Shown: piece by piece, positions 19,901-30,171 of the stretch | Layout of the letters: each line of letters begins with the position of its first letter | Position numbering within the stretch: the first letter of the stretch is position 1 | Assembly (NCBI RefSeq): GCF_022539665.2 | Contig: NC_081338.1 | Span: forward strand, 3,843,679-3,907,678 | Direction: 5' to 3' | Source of the DNA: Daphnia carinata | Taxonomy: Eukaryota > Arthropoda > Branchiopoda > Diplostraca > Daphniidae | DNA: 64,000 bases | Notes under the pieces: model-generated | The model's input: the letters and a program-made list of their open reading frames with translations, nothing else | Database searches by the model: none | Told to the model about the DNA's origin: nothing | Program-made: the position numbers and the translations under genes

Positions 19901-21617
19901 GAAAAACGTCCAACAATAAATGATATCATTACGAATTCTATTCACGGAGACCCGCTCGTCTCGTCTTGTATCGTTTTGTCTCGTGCCGAGCGGCACGTTT
20001 GCAACTGGCCGTACAAACGCACGCAAACGCAAGGTGGAAGCGGCCAACGGGGGCCAAAGCACTTGTGTTGGCTGTCTATCGGCAGCGGCAGATAGACGGC
20101 CGGCCGAGTGTGATATACAGTAATATGCAAATACAAAAAGTGGACCGATGGACACACGCACACTGGTACGCATAACGGGTACACGAACGGAGACGTCCGT
20201 CACGCCGAGGCATGCCAGACATATGCACCAACAAGAGACCAGCGGATCACGAAGCGACTGGGTCACGCCCGGCCATCGACAACATTCCACAACGCCATTA
20301 AACAAAAGGAAAATAACTCTTAATCAATCTATTTTTGTTTTGTTTGACCCCTTTGGTTCTTGATCGTCGTCAGTATCACATTCCTCGTCGACAAGCGATT
20401 ATCTAAAATTCAGCAGCGCAAATGGAACCCGTTCCAATAGCATTGTTCCACATCTGACATTCCCGCACGGCCTCTACTCTTACGTGACTGACTGGTATTT
20501 TGATTAGATTCCGCAATATTAGCGCAGCAATAGGCATTTATCAACTTGGCTTTAAGTGACGTAACAAAAGATGAACTGACCTCACAAGCGCATTGAACGC
20601 ATTGGTTGGGATGTTCCGGTTTGAGGCCGATGCTGGTCGACGTGAAACGCTCCTTGTGACGGTAAACGTTGCCATTGTGCAAGCAGGTGACGCCAGATGA
20701 CGTCGAACTGCCACTCAAATCCGATAACGAGAACGAGGACATCCGAACGTTTTCCTGCAAAACGCGAGTCGAATGCGCCGGAGCTGGCGGAGTTGTTATG
20801 GACGTTGGTATTTTCGAATCTTGACTCACTTCTAAAAAGAGAACGTTATAATATAATAGTAAAAAATAAAAAAATGTCAATTTAATTGATTTTAGTTTTC
20901 CCGTGACTTACTGGGACAACGGGCACAGCATTGATTCTCGGCGGATGATTCGGATCCGCTGCATTCCGGACCACCGCAATTTTGGATGGTGCAATTGATT
21001 TTGCCGCCCTACCAATTGCGTAATGAACAAATGTGAGCTTAATTATTCATTTATCACGTACGATGTAATTTACCTCTTGACAGACGCAGGCGACACAGTG
21101 GAGGGTGCCGTGTTGGCCCAGTCTCGGATACCAGACGTCACCGACCGAGTAATTGGTCGACGTAAACGTGCAAACATCCGACAGCTCAGCGGCTAAAAGC
21201 AAACCCAGTTTTATGTAATTCCATTCTCATTTCTTTCCTTGACACGTATTTTTTTTTTAATACAAGCAAATCTTATTTCGACTTCTTTGTGAGTTTGACA
21301 ATTCACACCATTGACTCCAGAAAGAAAACAAAAAAAATGAACGAAAGGCTCTATAATCAAGAACAGCACAAACTAGCAATTAGTGTCACGTTTAATTACA
21401 GTTCTCCGGTCGTTCCTGCAAGTGCAAGCCATTAGAGGCTGTTGTTTTTAATGCGTAGACTAGTTCGGTTTGACTGTCGAACGGAAATAAACGCACCCCA
21501 TTTCACGTGTTTATCTAATAGCCTCGTACCTTTCTCAGCTGCGCGTGTCGTACCTGTTATTAATGACGGCATCCAGAGGAAAAACACCGTCGTCCAAGTG
21601 GCAGCCAACGTCTTCAT
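16927..21617 (-). CDS. Chordin-like protein (CHRDL family), three VWC domains, secreted BMP antagonist
   Basis: Chordin-like proteins bind BMP ligands extracellularly through von Willebrand C (VWC) domains. Ten exons: 21554-21617, 21074-21192, 20912-21008, 20581-20831, 18436-18529, 18217-18319, 17920-18122, 17493-17749, 17245-17392 and 16927-17093. They sum to 1503 nt, 500 residues, with continuous frame. A signal peptide starts MKTLAATWTTVFFLW (an in-frame ATG also lies at 21647). VWC1 is about residues 30-92 (YSVGDVWYPRLGQHG to CCARCP), VWC2 about 143-208 (TCLHNGNVYRHKERF to CCPVCP) and VWC3 about 238-303 (HGTTWHPVMGPFGPMDC to CCPVCP). The C-terminal block (NFTLCLPRDYDVIVY, HHMWMLQPTVTTYKVQDL, ALRQRFRFILLG) has the layout of the CHRDL1/2 C-terminal region, not the CHRD repeats of full chordin. 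The largest intron (18530-20580) is 2 kb. Human CHRDL1 is about 456 residues. Confidence 0.9.
18530..20580 (-). other. Long intron 4 of the chordin-like gene
   Basis: About 2 kb between the two halves of VWC2. No exon, RNA gene or mobile element was recognised; open frames here on both strands lack splice context and have no protein-like motifs. Confidence 0.5.
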
Positions 21618-21647
21618 TATTACGCGCGTGTGTCTCTGATTAGTCAT

Positions 21648-23100
21648 AACGACGTGTTGAATTTCGAAATCTCTCACAACTTCTAAAAGAAAAACAAACA
21701 AACAACAAAGAATTTGAAAAATGCCGGTCCCAACTCATGTGTCTGTTCAAAAGGAAAAAAAAAATATCTTAATTGATGCAGGGTTACCGTATATATTCCT
21801 GTACGTCAATCACTGAGGCGAGCGAGAGAGCCGAATGTTTGTGTGAACGACTCACTGTTCAGCGGAAGACTAACGAGCCGATGGTAGCACGTGTTATGTT
21901 TTCTTCTCCCACCTCTAACGTCATGCCCACTATTGTCCTCTGGTACCTACTACTCCTCTTTTCGTCCTTGGCCGTCGTTCACGGCAGCAGGGAGTGGGCG
22001 GGGAAAGAAAGGCCTATGGAACAACAACGACCCCAGGTCGACCTAACGATCTGAATTCGGGGCCAACTTTCGTTTACATTATTGGTCGCATTTCCCTAGA
22101 TAATTTTACCTCAATTTAACCTGCCTCTCGGGGGTTACGTGTAGTTATTGTTAAAACTATGCCCCCACCCCCGCCCTGCTAAAGGTTAAATAGAAACCAA
22201 TCAAAGTAAAGAAGAAATGAGTTGAACTGATGTACAACGTTCTCGTGAGTCCCGACGTCGTTCGCGTACGCTTGAGAATGTGTCGCATTTCTTGTGGTTT
22301 ACCTACACACAACGCGTATGCCGAAGGCTACACAAGGACTAATAACGGAGACACGCAAGCGCTCGCTATGTCTATATTTATACATCATAGCAATGAGTAC
22401 CCAGCGGTATGTATACGCAAATTCTAAAGAGGGAAGCTCCGAAGTTTGACGGAACAGTTTCATGTTACACGTCGCAAGAAAAGGAAAAAAAAACTTTGCA
22501 TTTATTTCTTCGCGTGCATTCGGTAAATCACGGTCCTACGTAATTTTTCTATTCGGAAGTCGTTCGCGTGCTGTCGAATAACCTCGTCCGCACCCGTCGC
22601 ACTTCGAAATTGATGGATTCGCTTCACGGGTTTTTCCTCCCGAAGGCTATGGCACGTGACAAAAAAAAATAAACCGCTGTGATAAAAACAGCTGACGGCG
22701 CATAGAAACCCGTAAAAAAAATTATATATCTCGTTCAATTCGATCATACAATATGTCTCCCCTACTGATCTAAACTCTACAAATTGTGGTGGCAATAACC
22801 TGCATAAAATCAAATCCATTTTCCCCATCCCCCCTAGATTTTTGTGTTATTTGACAGCTAACCGAAATATTATTTCTTCAGGCTCAATGTCGTTCATCAA
22901 CTGGTGTAATACAATAGCATGAATGGGTGTTGCACACGCTGCGAGAAATGAAAAAAGCCTGCCCAAACAGGCTGCGTACTAAATATAGCTGTCGGAGCGC
23001 ATTGGCTTTGCGGTTAACTTCTGTTCGATTTGGCTTCACGCTGCATACTTGCATCACTTAACACCAGCAGTCAGCCAATCGTGCGTAGTAGCTCAACAAA
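21648..23100. other. Upstream region of the chordin-like gene
   Basis: Presumed 5' UTR and promoter of the chordin-like gene near 21650-22100. A small hairpin (AGCCTG-cccaaa-CAGGCT, 22956-22973) is visible. No gene is supported. Confidence 0.4.
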
Positions 23101-23121
23101 GGTATTGTTGTGCAAGTATTG

Positions 23122-23144
23122 CCATTCACTAATTTAGTGAATGG
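23122..23144. repeat. Short perfect palindrome
   Basis: CCATTCACTA-ATT-TAGTGAATGG: 10-bp arms around a 3-nt centre. Function unknown; possibly a binding site or transposon footprint. Confidence 0.6.
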
Positions 23145-23851
23145 GCTTTGAGCCGCTCCCGCCATTTGAAGAGGCGTTAAAACATTCACAATCAACTTCA
23201 ATAATGTTCTTAATAATATAGCATTTTTTTTTTGTTATTGATTATTTTCTATGACGCTGAAAAAGGGGAACGGTAGCTAACGTACTCAGCCACCTCTGGC
23301 GTACAGGCAGTTGTATCTGGTTTTTGTGGTTAGTTTATTTACATGACACAGCCCAAAAATAGCCGATTGAGTGATGCTCTGCTGTTTTTCCAACTGACGC
23401 GAATTGGACCTTGTCGTTTACCTACGTCAGAAACATTCCGAGATTTTTTTAATCATTGCCTGTCCGTATCTAAGTTATTGCGAGAACAATGTGTGTGGCG
23501 GGGAAGCTACTATGTGGAAAGAAATCGTGACTGGCTTTAGAAGATCTCTTTTGAATAAACACGTTATCCACGATGGTAATAAGATGTAGGTGGCATGACA
23601 GGGACTCCATCATAATTGCTCGTTATCGGTTCGCGATAGCAACACATTCGTGAATGGCTGCCAGCACGTTAGTCCATCACGAATTCACGATTGGGTGTAC
23701 GGGTGGGCAATGTATATAGCTGTGCATAATATTTGGAATGTGCTGTTGCATCACCAGACGCAGCTGTCTCAATCTCGATTTGATATTGTCCTACCACATC
23801 GAATTCCACTCTATTTTGATAAGTCACATTTCGACCTTGGATCACATTTAT

Positions 23852-23965
23852 CATCATCATATTAAACCATAGTTGCACTATGGTTTAATATGATTAATTA
23901 ATATTATATTATTGATTAATTATTTAATATTAACCATAGTGCAACTATGGTTTAATATGATGATG
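23852..23965. repeat. Double palindrome: inverted repeat whose arms are themselves palindromes
   Basis: The left unit (23858-23892) is CATATTAAACCATAGT-tgc-ACTATGGTTTAATATG. About 40 bp downstream the unit recurs inverted, with AACCATAGT-gca-ACTATGG and TTTAATATGATGATG on the right. The whole block is a 34-bp inverted repeat (CATCATCATATTAAACC to ACTATGGTT and its reverse) around an AT-only spacer rich in TTAAT. It can fold into a cruciform or one long hairpin. Confidence 0.85.
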
Positions 23966-26406
23966 CATCGTAAGCTAATTGGAGCTGAAAATCCAAACAA
24001 TCAAACCGAATAAACGCAATAACCAAACGACAAGAAAGCGGAACCTCGCGAGGAAATACAAATGACATGATGGTCGTTCGCTAAATACAGGTTCGATTTG
24101 TCTCACGACCTAGCCAACACGTACTAGTTCAACGACGAACGCTTTCCATTTTCTTGGAACTTGTACAACTGAGACCATAACTTGGCGTTCATCAGTGCAT
24201 TCCATTTAAATCCTCATTTTCCAGGTATACCGCACCATTATTTTAACTGTAGCGGTCTACTGCATGGCCCTTTGACATTCCAGAGGAAACGAAGGCAGTG
24301 CCATGGTGATAGTTGGTCTTATCATTAGGGGAGGGGGGGAGATGTCAATCTTGCGTACTGTTGACTACGAGTTCACTAGGGTTCAAACGAGCGACGGCTA
24401 CTTGTACTGCCTGAATGACACGTTTCCATCATCAGTCATCGTCAACGACCGTGGATGTTAAACTACTGTGAAAACAATCTAAGCTCGTAAACTGTCGAGT
24501 ACTGCACATCGTCAAAGATGCGGCTGGTTTCACTTTCCTAGTATTTTTCTGTTAATAGCTGCGCGATCTGTAAGCGGAACCCGTTATGCAAACGAAGCTG
24601 CAACCGGGGAGAATGGCGCAATAAATCAGCTAAAAGTGCCGCAGAAATGCGAAGCGGTTCTTTGATTCAAAAGATTTTACTAGACCAAGGAAGACAAAAA
24701 GAAAAATGGCACTGACGCAATCCTGAAAGACAGAAGGGAAAATGGACAGCTATGACATAAAAAACTGACCTTTGTCTGTGGTTGTGTAATAGAAGGTTAT
24801 CGTGGAAGTCCTTTAGGATCGTCTGTCGAGTAAATACCGTCGCAGAGGTCGGTGTCAGTGGTCTCCCTTAAGAATTTCGGCCTTTGTTACCGGACCGACA
24901 GTCGCGTTTCAAGTATAGCGTCCGCTTTCCTTCCGTCTTATATATATAGAGGGAGAAATAAGGCCGCCCCTTTGGTATAATGAAATGGAGGGGAGATGGT
25001 CTTTTTCCTGGGGCTATACCGCGGATGATTTTCCGTCTATTCAGCCCCAAGATTCCATCATGAAGGCGACACGCATGACGTTTATTGACTTGACGGATTA
25101 TAGTCTCCTTTTTCTTTTTTACCCAAGTGCCAGCTTTTTCGTGGAACCCAATTAACCTGTTCATGGAATTCTACTCTTCCGAGAAGACCGGCAATATTTC
25201 TGTTGTCTTATCGAATCCCTCAAACAAAATAAAAAGAAAAAGGAAAATAATAACCAAAAAAAACATGCTTTTATTAGTTTAGGTAACAGCCTTGCAATGC
25301 TTGAATTGCATGTGCCCTTCCGTCTAGCCCACAGGCCCCACGCAACAGAATGGGACTGAGAAACACAAGTTGATGGGTACGTTGAATAACTTAGCCTAAT
25401 ACACATATATACAATGGCTATCAAATGTCAAAAGATATTAATGTTCTTCTTATTTTTTTTTTTTATGACGTACCATTTTCTACCTGCGGATGCATATTAG
25501 CCCGTAGATGTTAGAACAAGGGACGAACCCGACGACCCACCGTTTATTTTTCATTGTGATGCCGAAACTTAATATCGACAACCAGTTATGGAGCTCTGCT
25601 TTTGGAAGAGGATAGTTTTGAATCTAGATCTCTTAACAATACAGATGCTTCTTCTTCGATAGGTCAACACCGCAATACGACTATACAAAGAACGAAAATC
25701 ATAACAATGTTTGAACTGTCACGAAGTCTACAATTTCCTGAGTGCTGTTTATCCAGAGCTGTCCCTCACGCGTCGGGCTCTCTTTTGAATAATATGGCCT
25801 GTATTAACACATTCTCGTTCCACGATACAGCTTCTTTTCTCCCTATAGCTCTCTTAAACTCAATCGTGTAAGTAATATGACCTGGCAGCGAACCTAACAG
25901 GATCCCCCGTTGGGTTGGGTCTCAAAGTCCACCTGTCAATACCAGGATATCGCTACCACATACGAAGGTAAAACTGTTTCTTTGAAACAATTGTTTTTTT
26001 TTAAAAAGTTATTTAGATCATTTCAAGCGTCTTGTTTCACACAACTGTTCGGCATATAAGAAAACATACGTCATGGGAAATAAGAGAAGAAACGTCATTA
26101 CCGGGATGTGGTGAATGTCATTTCATAATTACGGAAAATCTTTTTACACAAATCTGGAATACATATGTTTTGTAATAAGGGAGCTAGTAACGTCGTTGTT
26201 TCGGTTGTCGAAAGAAAATTCAGTGCTTTAGCGATCTTAGTATATTTCAGCAAGGTAATGCTATTAACTAGATTCAATGTAAATTCCTCTTTTACAATGC
26301 CGCAAAAAACATGTCAGTTACGTTGGCGAAACGTTATCGTGTTTATCTCAACTTCTGTGTTAGAAATTGCTGATTGAGCAATCACTTTGACCTAGAGGAA
26401 TCAGGA
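23966..26406. other. Intergenic, no gene recognised
   Basis: About 2.4 kb before GH18 gene 3. Open frames on both strands here (for example 24868-25424 minus) are short and low-complexity in context and show no family motif. Confidence 0.45.
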
Positions 26407-27816
26407 ATGGATCTGTTGTTTGGATTATCTAAAATGGTAATCTACTTCCTGCTGTTTATTTCGTCAATTCCCAACATCAATGGAATCCTGATCCTCTGCG
26501 CCTTTCCAAATTGGGCAGTTTATCGCACAAGTGAGCATAGATATATCCCAGATTCTTGCGTGCCATTGACCATCTGTTTAATATTTAGGGATTGCGGGTC
26601 TCGGTCAGTACACAGTTGATAATATCGATCCTCAACTGTGCACACACGTATTGTACCAATTTACCATCCTCGACAATAAAACCCTTGAAATTTCGATCAA
26701 GGATCACACCGTCGACATCGATAAAGGCGGCTATGAAAAGCTGGCCGCATTAAAAAGTAAAAACAATCAATTAAAAACGATGATCACTTTGGGCAGCTGG
26801 GAAGACGCTAACGATGGCACGGACAAGTATTCCAGACTGATTACCAATGGGTCCACTATCGACACGTTCGTCAATTCAGTAATGGCTTTCCTTCACCTTT
26901 ACAAATTTGATGGCCTGAATTTGGATTACGATTATACGTCAAAAGCAGTCATCAAGGATGACTTTTCCAATTTACTAATAGCATTGAAGAATGCTTTTAA
27001 ACCGAAAGGATACTTGCTGAGCGCCGTCGTTCCAGCGGCCGCATCAACGTATTCTTCATCACTCGACGGCGGTAACTTAATCGATTCAATGAATCAATAA
27101 CACTCACCAATTAATGGAAAATGTTTCATTGTCAATGAATTTGTGCAGACTACGATATTTCCAGTTTGAATGAAAATTTAGATTTTATCAGTCTGAGGAC
27201 GTTCTATTTCCACGGACATTGGGAGCCAACCGAAGCCGATCATCATTCACCTCTTTACAAACGTGCCTGGGAAATCAATAATCAGAATTCTGATTATGCC
27301 GTCACTTATTGGATTGGCAAAGGTTTGTTAGCCAACAAAATCGCGTTGGGCATACCGTTGTTCGGATTGAGCTGGGTCCTGTCGACCCATAGCATTGTTC
27401 CACCCGCTGCTGCCAATGGCGCAATTCCTGCTGCAGGTATTATTGGTGAAGCTGGTAAAATGGCGTATTACGAAATTTGCGATGCTATTCGCACTAAACA
27501 ATGGAAGATGGTACGGGACCCGAGTCAAGCGATCGGACCTTACGCCGTTTCACCAGACCATCCCCGAACGTGGGTCGGATACGATGATCCGGAGATGGCT
27601 GCTGTTAAATCCCGATACATTTTATCAAAAGGCTTGGCTGGAGCCTTTCTCTGGGACATAAGCTATGACGATTTTCGGAATACTTGCGGTGGTGGATTCA
27701 ATCCGATCACAACGGCCATTTACAATACTCTGAATGGCTATTCGCATACCCCTAACGATTTTGGAGATACTAACTCGTCTGAACCCGTTGACTTCTGTGA
27801 ATGCATTTGCCAATGA
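26407..27816 (+). CDS. GH18 chitinase-like protein 3, catalytic Glu replaced by Asp
   Basis: Exons 26407-26530, 26589-27071 and 27149-27816 give 424 residues. An in-frame ATG at 26374 would add 11 polar residues before the hydrophobic segment, so 26407 (or 26434, MVIYFLLFISSIPNING) is the better secretion start. GH18 blocks are ILCAFPNWAVYR, VDNIDPQLCTHVLYQF, LKTMITLGSW (GGW became GSW), FDGLNLDYDY, IALGIPLFGLSW, MAYYEICDAI, WVGYDDPEM and GAFLWDISYDDFRNTCGGG. In the DGxDxDxE motif the middle Asp is Asn and the proton donor Glu is Asp; the MTYD block is LRTFYFHG. Strongly reduced or no hydrolysis is inferred. The C-terminal extension ends in the Cys-containing DFCECICQ, unlike its sisters. Introns are phase 1 and shared with the other copies. 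Confidence 0.92.
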
Positions 27817-27856
27817 AAATGACAAGTTGATGTGTAGTGTTTAACGATGCGCGAGA

Positions 27857-27862
27857 AATAAA
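27857..27862 (+). promoter_or_regulatory. Polyadenylation signal of GH18 gene 3
   Basis: AATAAA 41 nt after the stop codon. Confidence 0.6.
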
Positions 27863-28356
27863 ATGCAAGGTACATTTTATGGATTTTTTGAAACCCAAAA
27901 CGAGAGTGCAACACATCCAGCTAACCAATTAGCCATGAAGGACACATAATATCATCCCAAATTTAAAGGTTGCAACATCTATTCTTCTACAAGTTCGTAG
28001 TTCGGTGAAAACCACAGAAACGGAAATGTAGAGTTAACCATTGACACATTGTTTGAGATGTGAATTAAGAAAAAGTTGGGTATCAAACATTCTGCCCGTT
28101 TCTGGCCACCACTTCCCCGTCCCGGTGATAAAAAGGACTCCGCACGAGAAACCTCAACCTCCTGTTACGAAATCTGCTTTATTTTTAAGACGTTGGTTTT
28201 ATAACTAAACGCGTAAGGATTGCTGAAGTTCTGGTTAACGCTGTGCATTCTTGTTGTCATACGTGACACGGTTATCATTTAACAAAATTTTCTAGAAATA
28301 TCCTACAAAAGTAAAGCTAATACTGATTGGCTGCGAGTATCTTGGCATCTTCAGAG
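27863..28356. other. Spacer between GH18 genes 3 and 4
   Basis: About 500 bp holding the promoter of gene 4; GATAAAAAGG near 28127 is a weak TATA-like candidate. Nothing else seen. Confidence 0.4.
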
Positions 28357-29819
28357 ATGGGACAATGGCCAACATTGTTGGTGGTCGCCGTATCGTGGAT
28401 TTTGTGTAATGTTGGCTTAGGCTCCGCAAACCCACGTTTGGTTTGTTACTTCAATTCCGGAGCAATTCTCCGTAAAGGTAAAAATATGTTGGCTTTTGGT
28501 GTCAGTCTCATTGTTATTGACAATTCTTAACGAAAAGGTAACGGCCATTTCACGGTCGACAATATCGATCCGTTCCTGTGTACTCATCTCATCTACGTCT
28601 CGGCAACGTTTGAGGGTGTCATCAATGGAGCGACTGACAAACAAGAGGGTCCTGGGCGATCCAGAAATCTTGATCCTTCTGTCACCAAATTCGTTCAGTT
28701 GAAAACCAAGAATCCTAAACTGAAGACAATGGTTTCCATTGGTAGTTGGATTGAATACCAATCGACGCAGTACGTCGAGAAAGTGACGAACAGTGGCAAT
28801 AGCATGGCTGCCTTTGGCGATGCAGCTGTGCAATTTCTTGCACGGTACGGATTCGATGGATTAGATTTCTCTTGGCCATGGATAGGTGTGACGTCTGCTG
28901 CCAATGATCCCCGCAAATTCATCCGGCTACTTGAAGTCCTTAAAAAGGCGTTTCAATCCGGTGGATATCTGCTCAGCATTGCCGTCATACCCAACGACTC
29001 CTATTCCAGTATAGTTTTCTATTCTATTCTAAAAAATGTAACTATTTTTTTTATTTTAAGCAAATCTTTCTTAACGTCCTGGATACAGGTTATGACATCC
29101 CCAAGATAGAACGCCTTGTGGACTTTGTCAATTTGAAATCATATAACATGACTGGCAGTTGGAAATCGATGGCGGATCATCACGCACCCCTTTACCCGAG
29201 GAAATGGGAGGGTCCTGGAAACGAGAACAACAATGTTGACTCCATGGTGTCTTATTGGGTCAACCAGGGTTTTCCAGAGTCCAAAATCAACATGGGCATC
29301 CCGTTTTTTGGTAATAGCTGGACTCTGTCGTCAGGAGCTTACAATCCACCGGCAGCGGCTTCAGGCCCAGGAGCAGCCGGTCCGTTCACTGCCACGCAAG
29401 GCGAATTAGCTTTCTACGAAATCTGTCAACACGTCCGAGTCGACAAGGACTTTAAAGCAGTGCGGACTTCCAGCCGCGTAAACGGACCATTTGCTTACTC
29501 TTTGCATACGTCTGGGAGGATTTGGGTTGGATACGACGATACCGATATGGTCGTCTATAAAGGCAAATACATCATCTCCAGGCAACTTGGGGGGGCCGTC
29601 GTTTGGGATATCTCCATGGATGATTTTCAGGATTCCTGCGGCACCGGAAGGAACCCATTGCTCGTGTCTCTCGCTAGGACCCTCAACGTTATGGATAGAC
29701 ATGCCCAGCCCTTCGTATCCGGCTCATGTCGGCCTTCGAGCTTCCATCTCGCCAGCTTTTCTTCCATGATGCTATTGACGTTAATGATTACATCTTATTT
29801 ACTTGCATCCCCCACCTGA
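28357..29819 (+). CDS. GH18 chitinase-like protein 4, predicted inactive, possibly GPI-anchored
   Basis: Exons 28357-28477, 28538-29008 and 29089-29819 give 440 residues. The signal peptide is MGQWPTLLVVAVSWILCNVG; mature text starts near NPRLVCYFNSGAILRKG. Family blocks are VDNIDPFLCTHLIYV, LKTMVSIGSW, FDGLDFSWPW (catalytic Asp and Glu replaced by Ser and Pro), LKSYNMTGSW, INMGIPFFGNSW, LAFYEICQHV, WVGYDDTDM and AVVWDISMDDFQDSCG. With the acid/base residue gone, chitin hydrolysis is not expected. The last 25 residues (FHLASFSSMMLLTLMITSYL and on) are strongly hydrophobic after a small-residue stretch, as in GPI-anchored proteins. Exon phases equal those of genes 2 and 3, supporting tandem duplication. 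It is followed after about 350 bp by FANCA on the same strand. Confidence 0.93.
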
Positions 29820-29841
29820 ATAATACAGATCAAACGAAATC

Positions 29842-29847
29842 AATAAA
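29842..29847 (+). promoter_or_regulatory. Polyadenylation signal of GH18 gene 4
   Basis: AATAAA 23 nt after the stop codon. Confidence 0.6.
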
Positions 29848-30171
29848 AACTAACGTTTTCTCTGAATTAAGGTACAGACGCTCGTCAAGCAGGCAACTGC
29901 TTGTGAATGCAAATTCATTTAAGCTTATAGTGCACGGCGGTCAGCTTCTGTACACATTTTTATAGGTATCATCTGAAAAAAAAAAAAAAGAAAAAATAAA
30001 TTATGAAATGATTTTGCCGATCCGACAACGCCGCTGAATCAGCTGTTTGCCTGGCGCCCAATTTCCGTTTGATTGAAAATGAGCAAAAACGTGGTAGGGA
30101 ATCCAGTAACATCGTGGAAAGAGATAATTGCTGCGTTCAACGTCTAGCTTATCTTATTATCACTGTTTGCA
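29848..30171. other. FANCA upstream spacer
   Basis: About 320 bp between GH18 gene 4 and FANCA. It must contain the FANCA promoter; no TATA box seen. Confidence 0.4.

Noticed and set aside
19348-20305. Open frames inside the chordin-like intron (both strands)
   Set aside because: Overlapping frames in all directions, no splice context and no recognisable family.
23343-23589. Two overlapping 60-65-codon plus-strand frames
   Set aside because: No splice partner, no motif, no support beyond being open.
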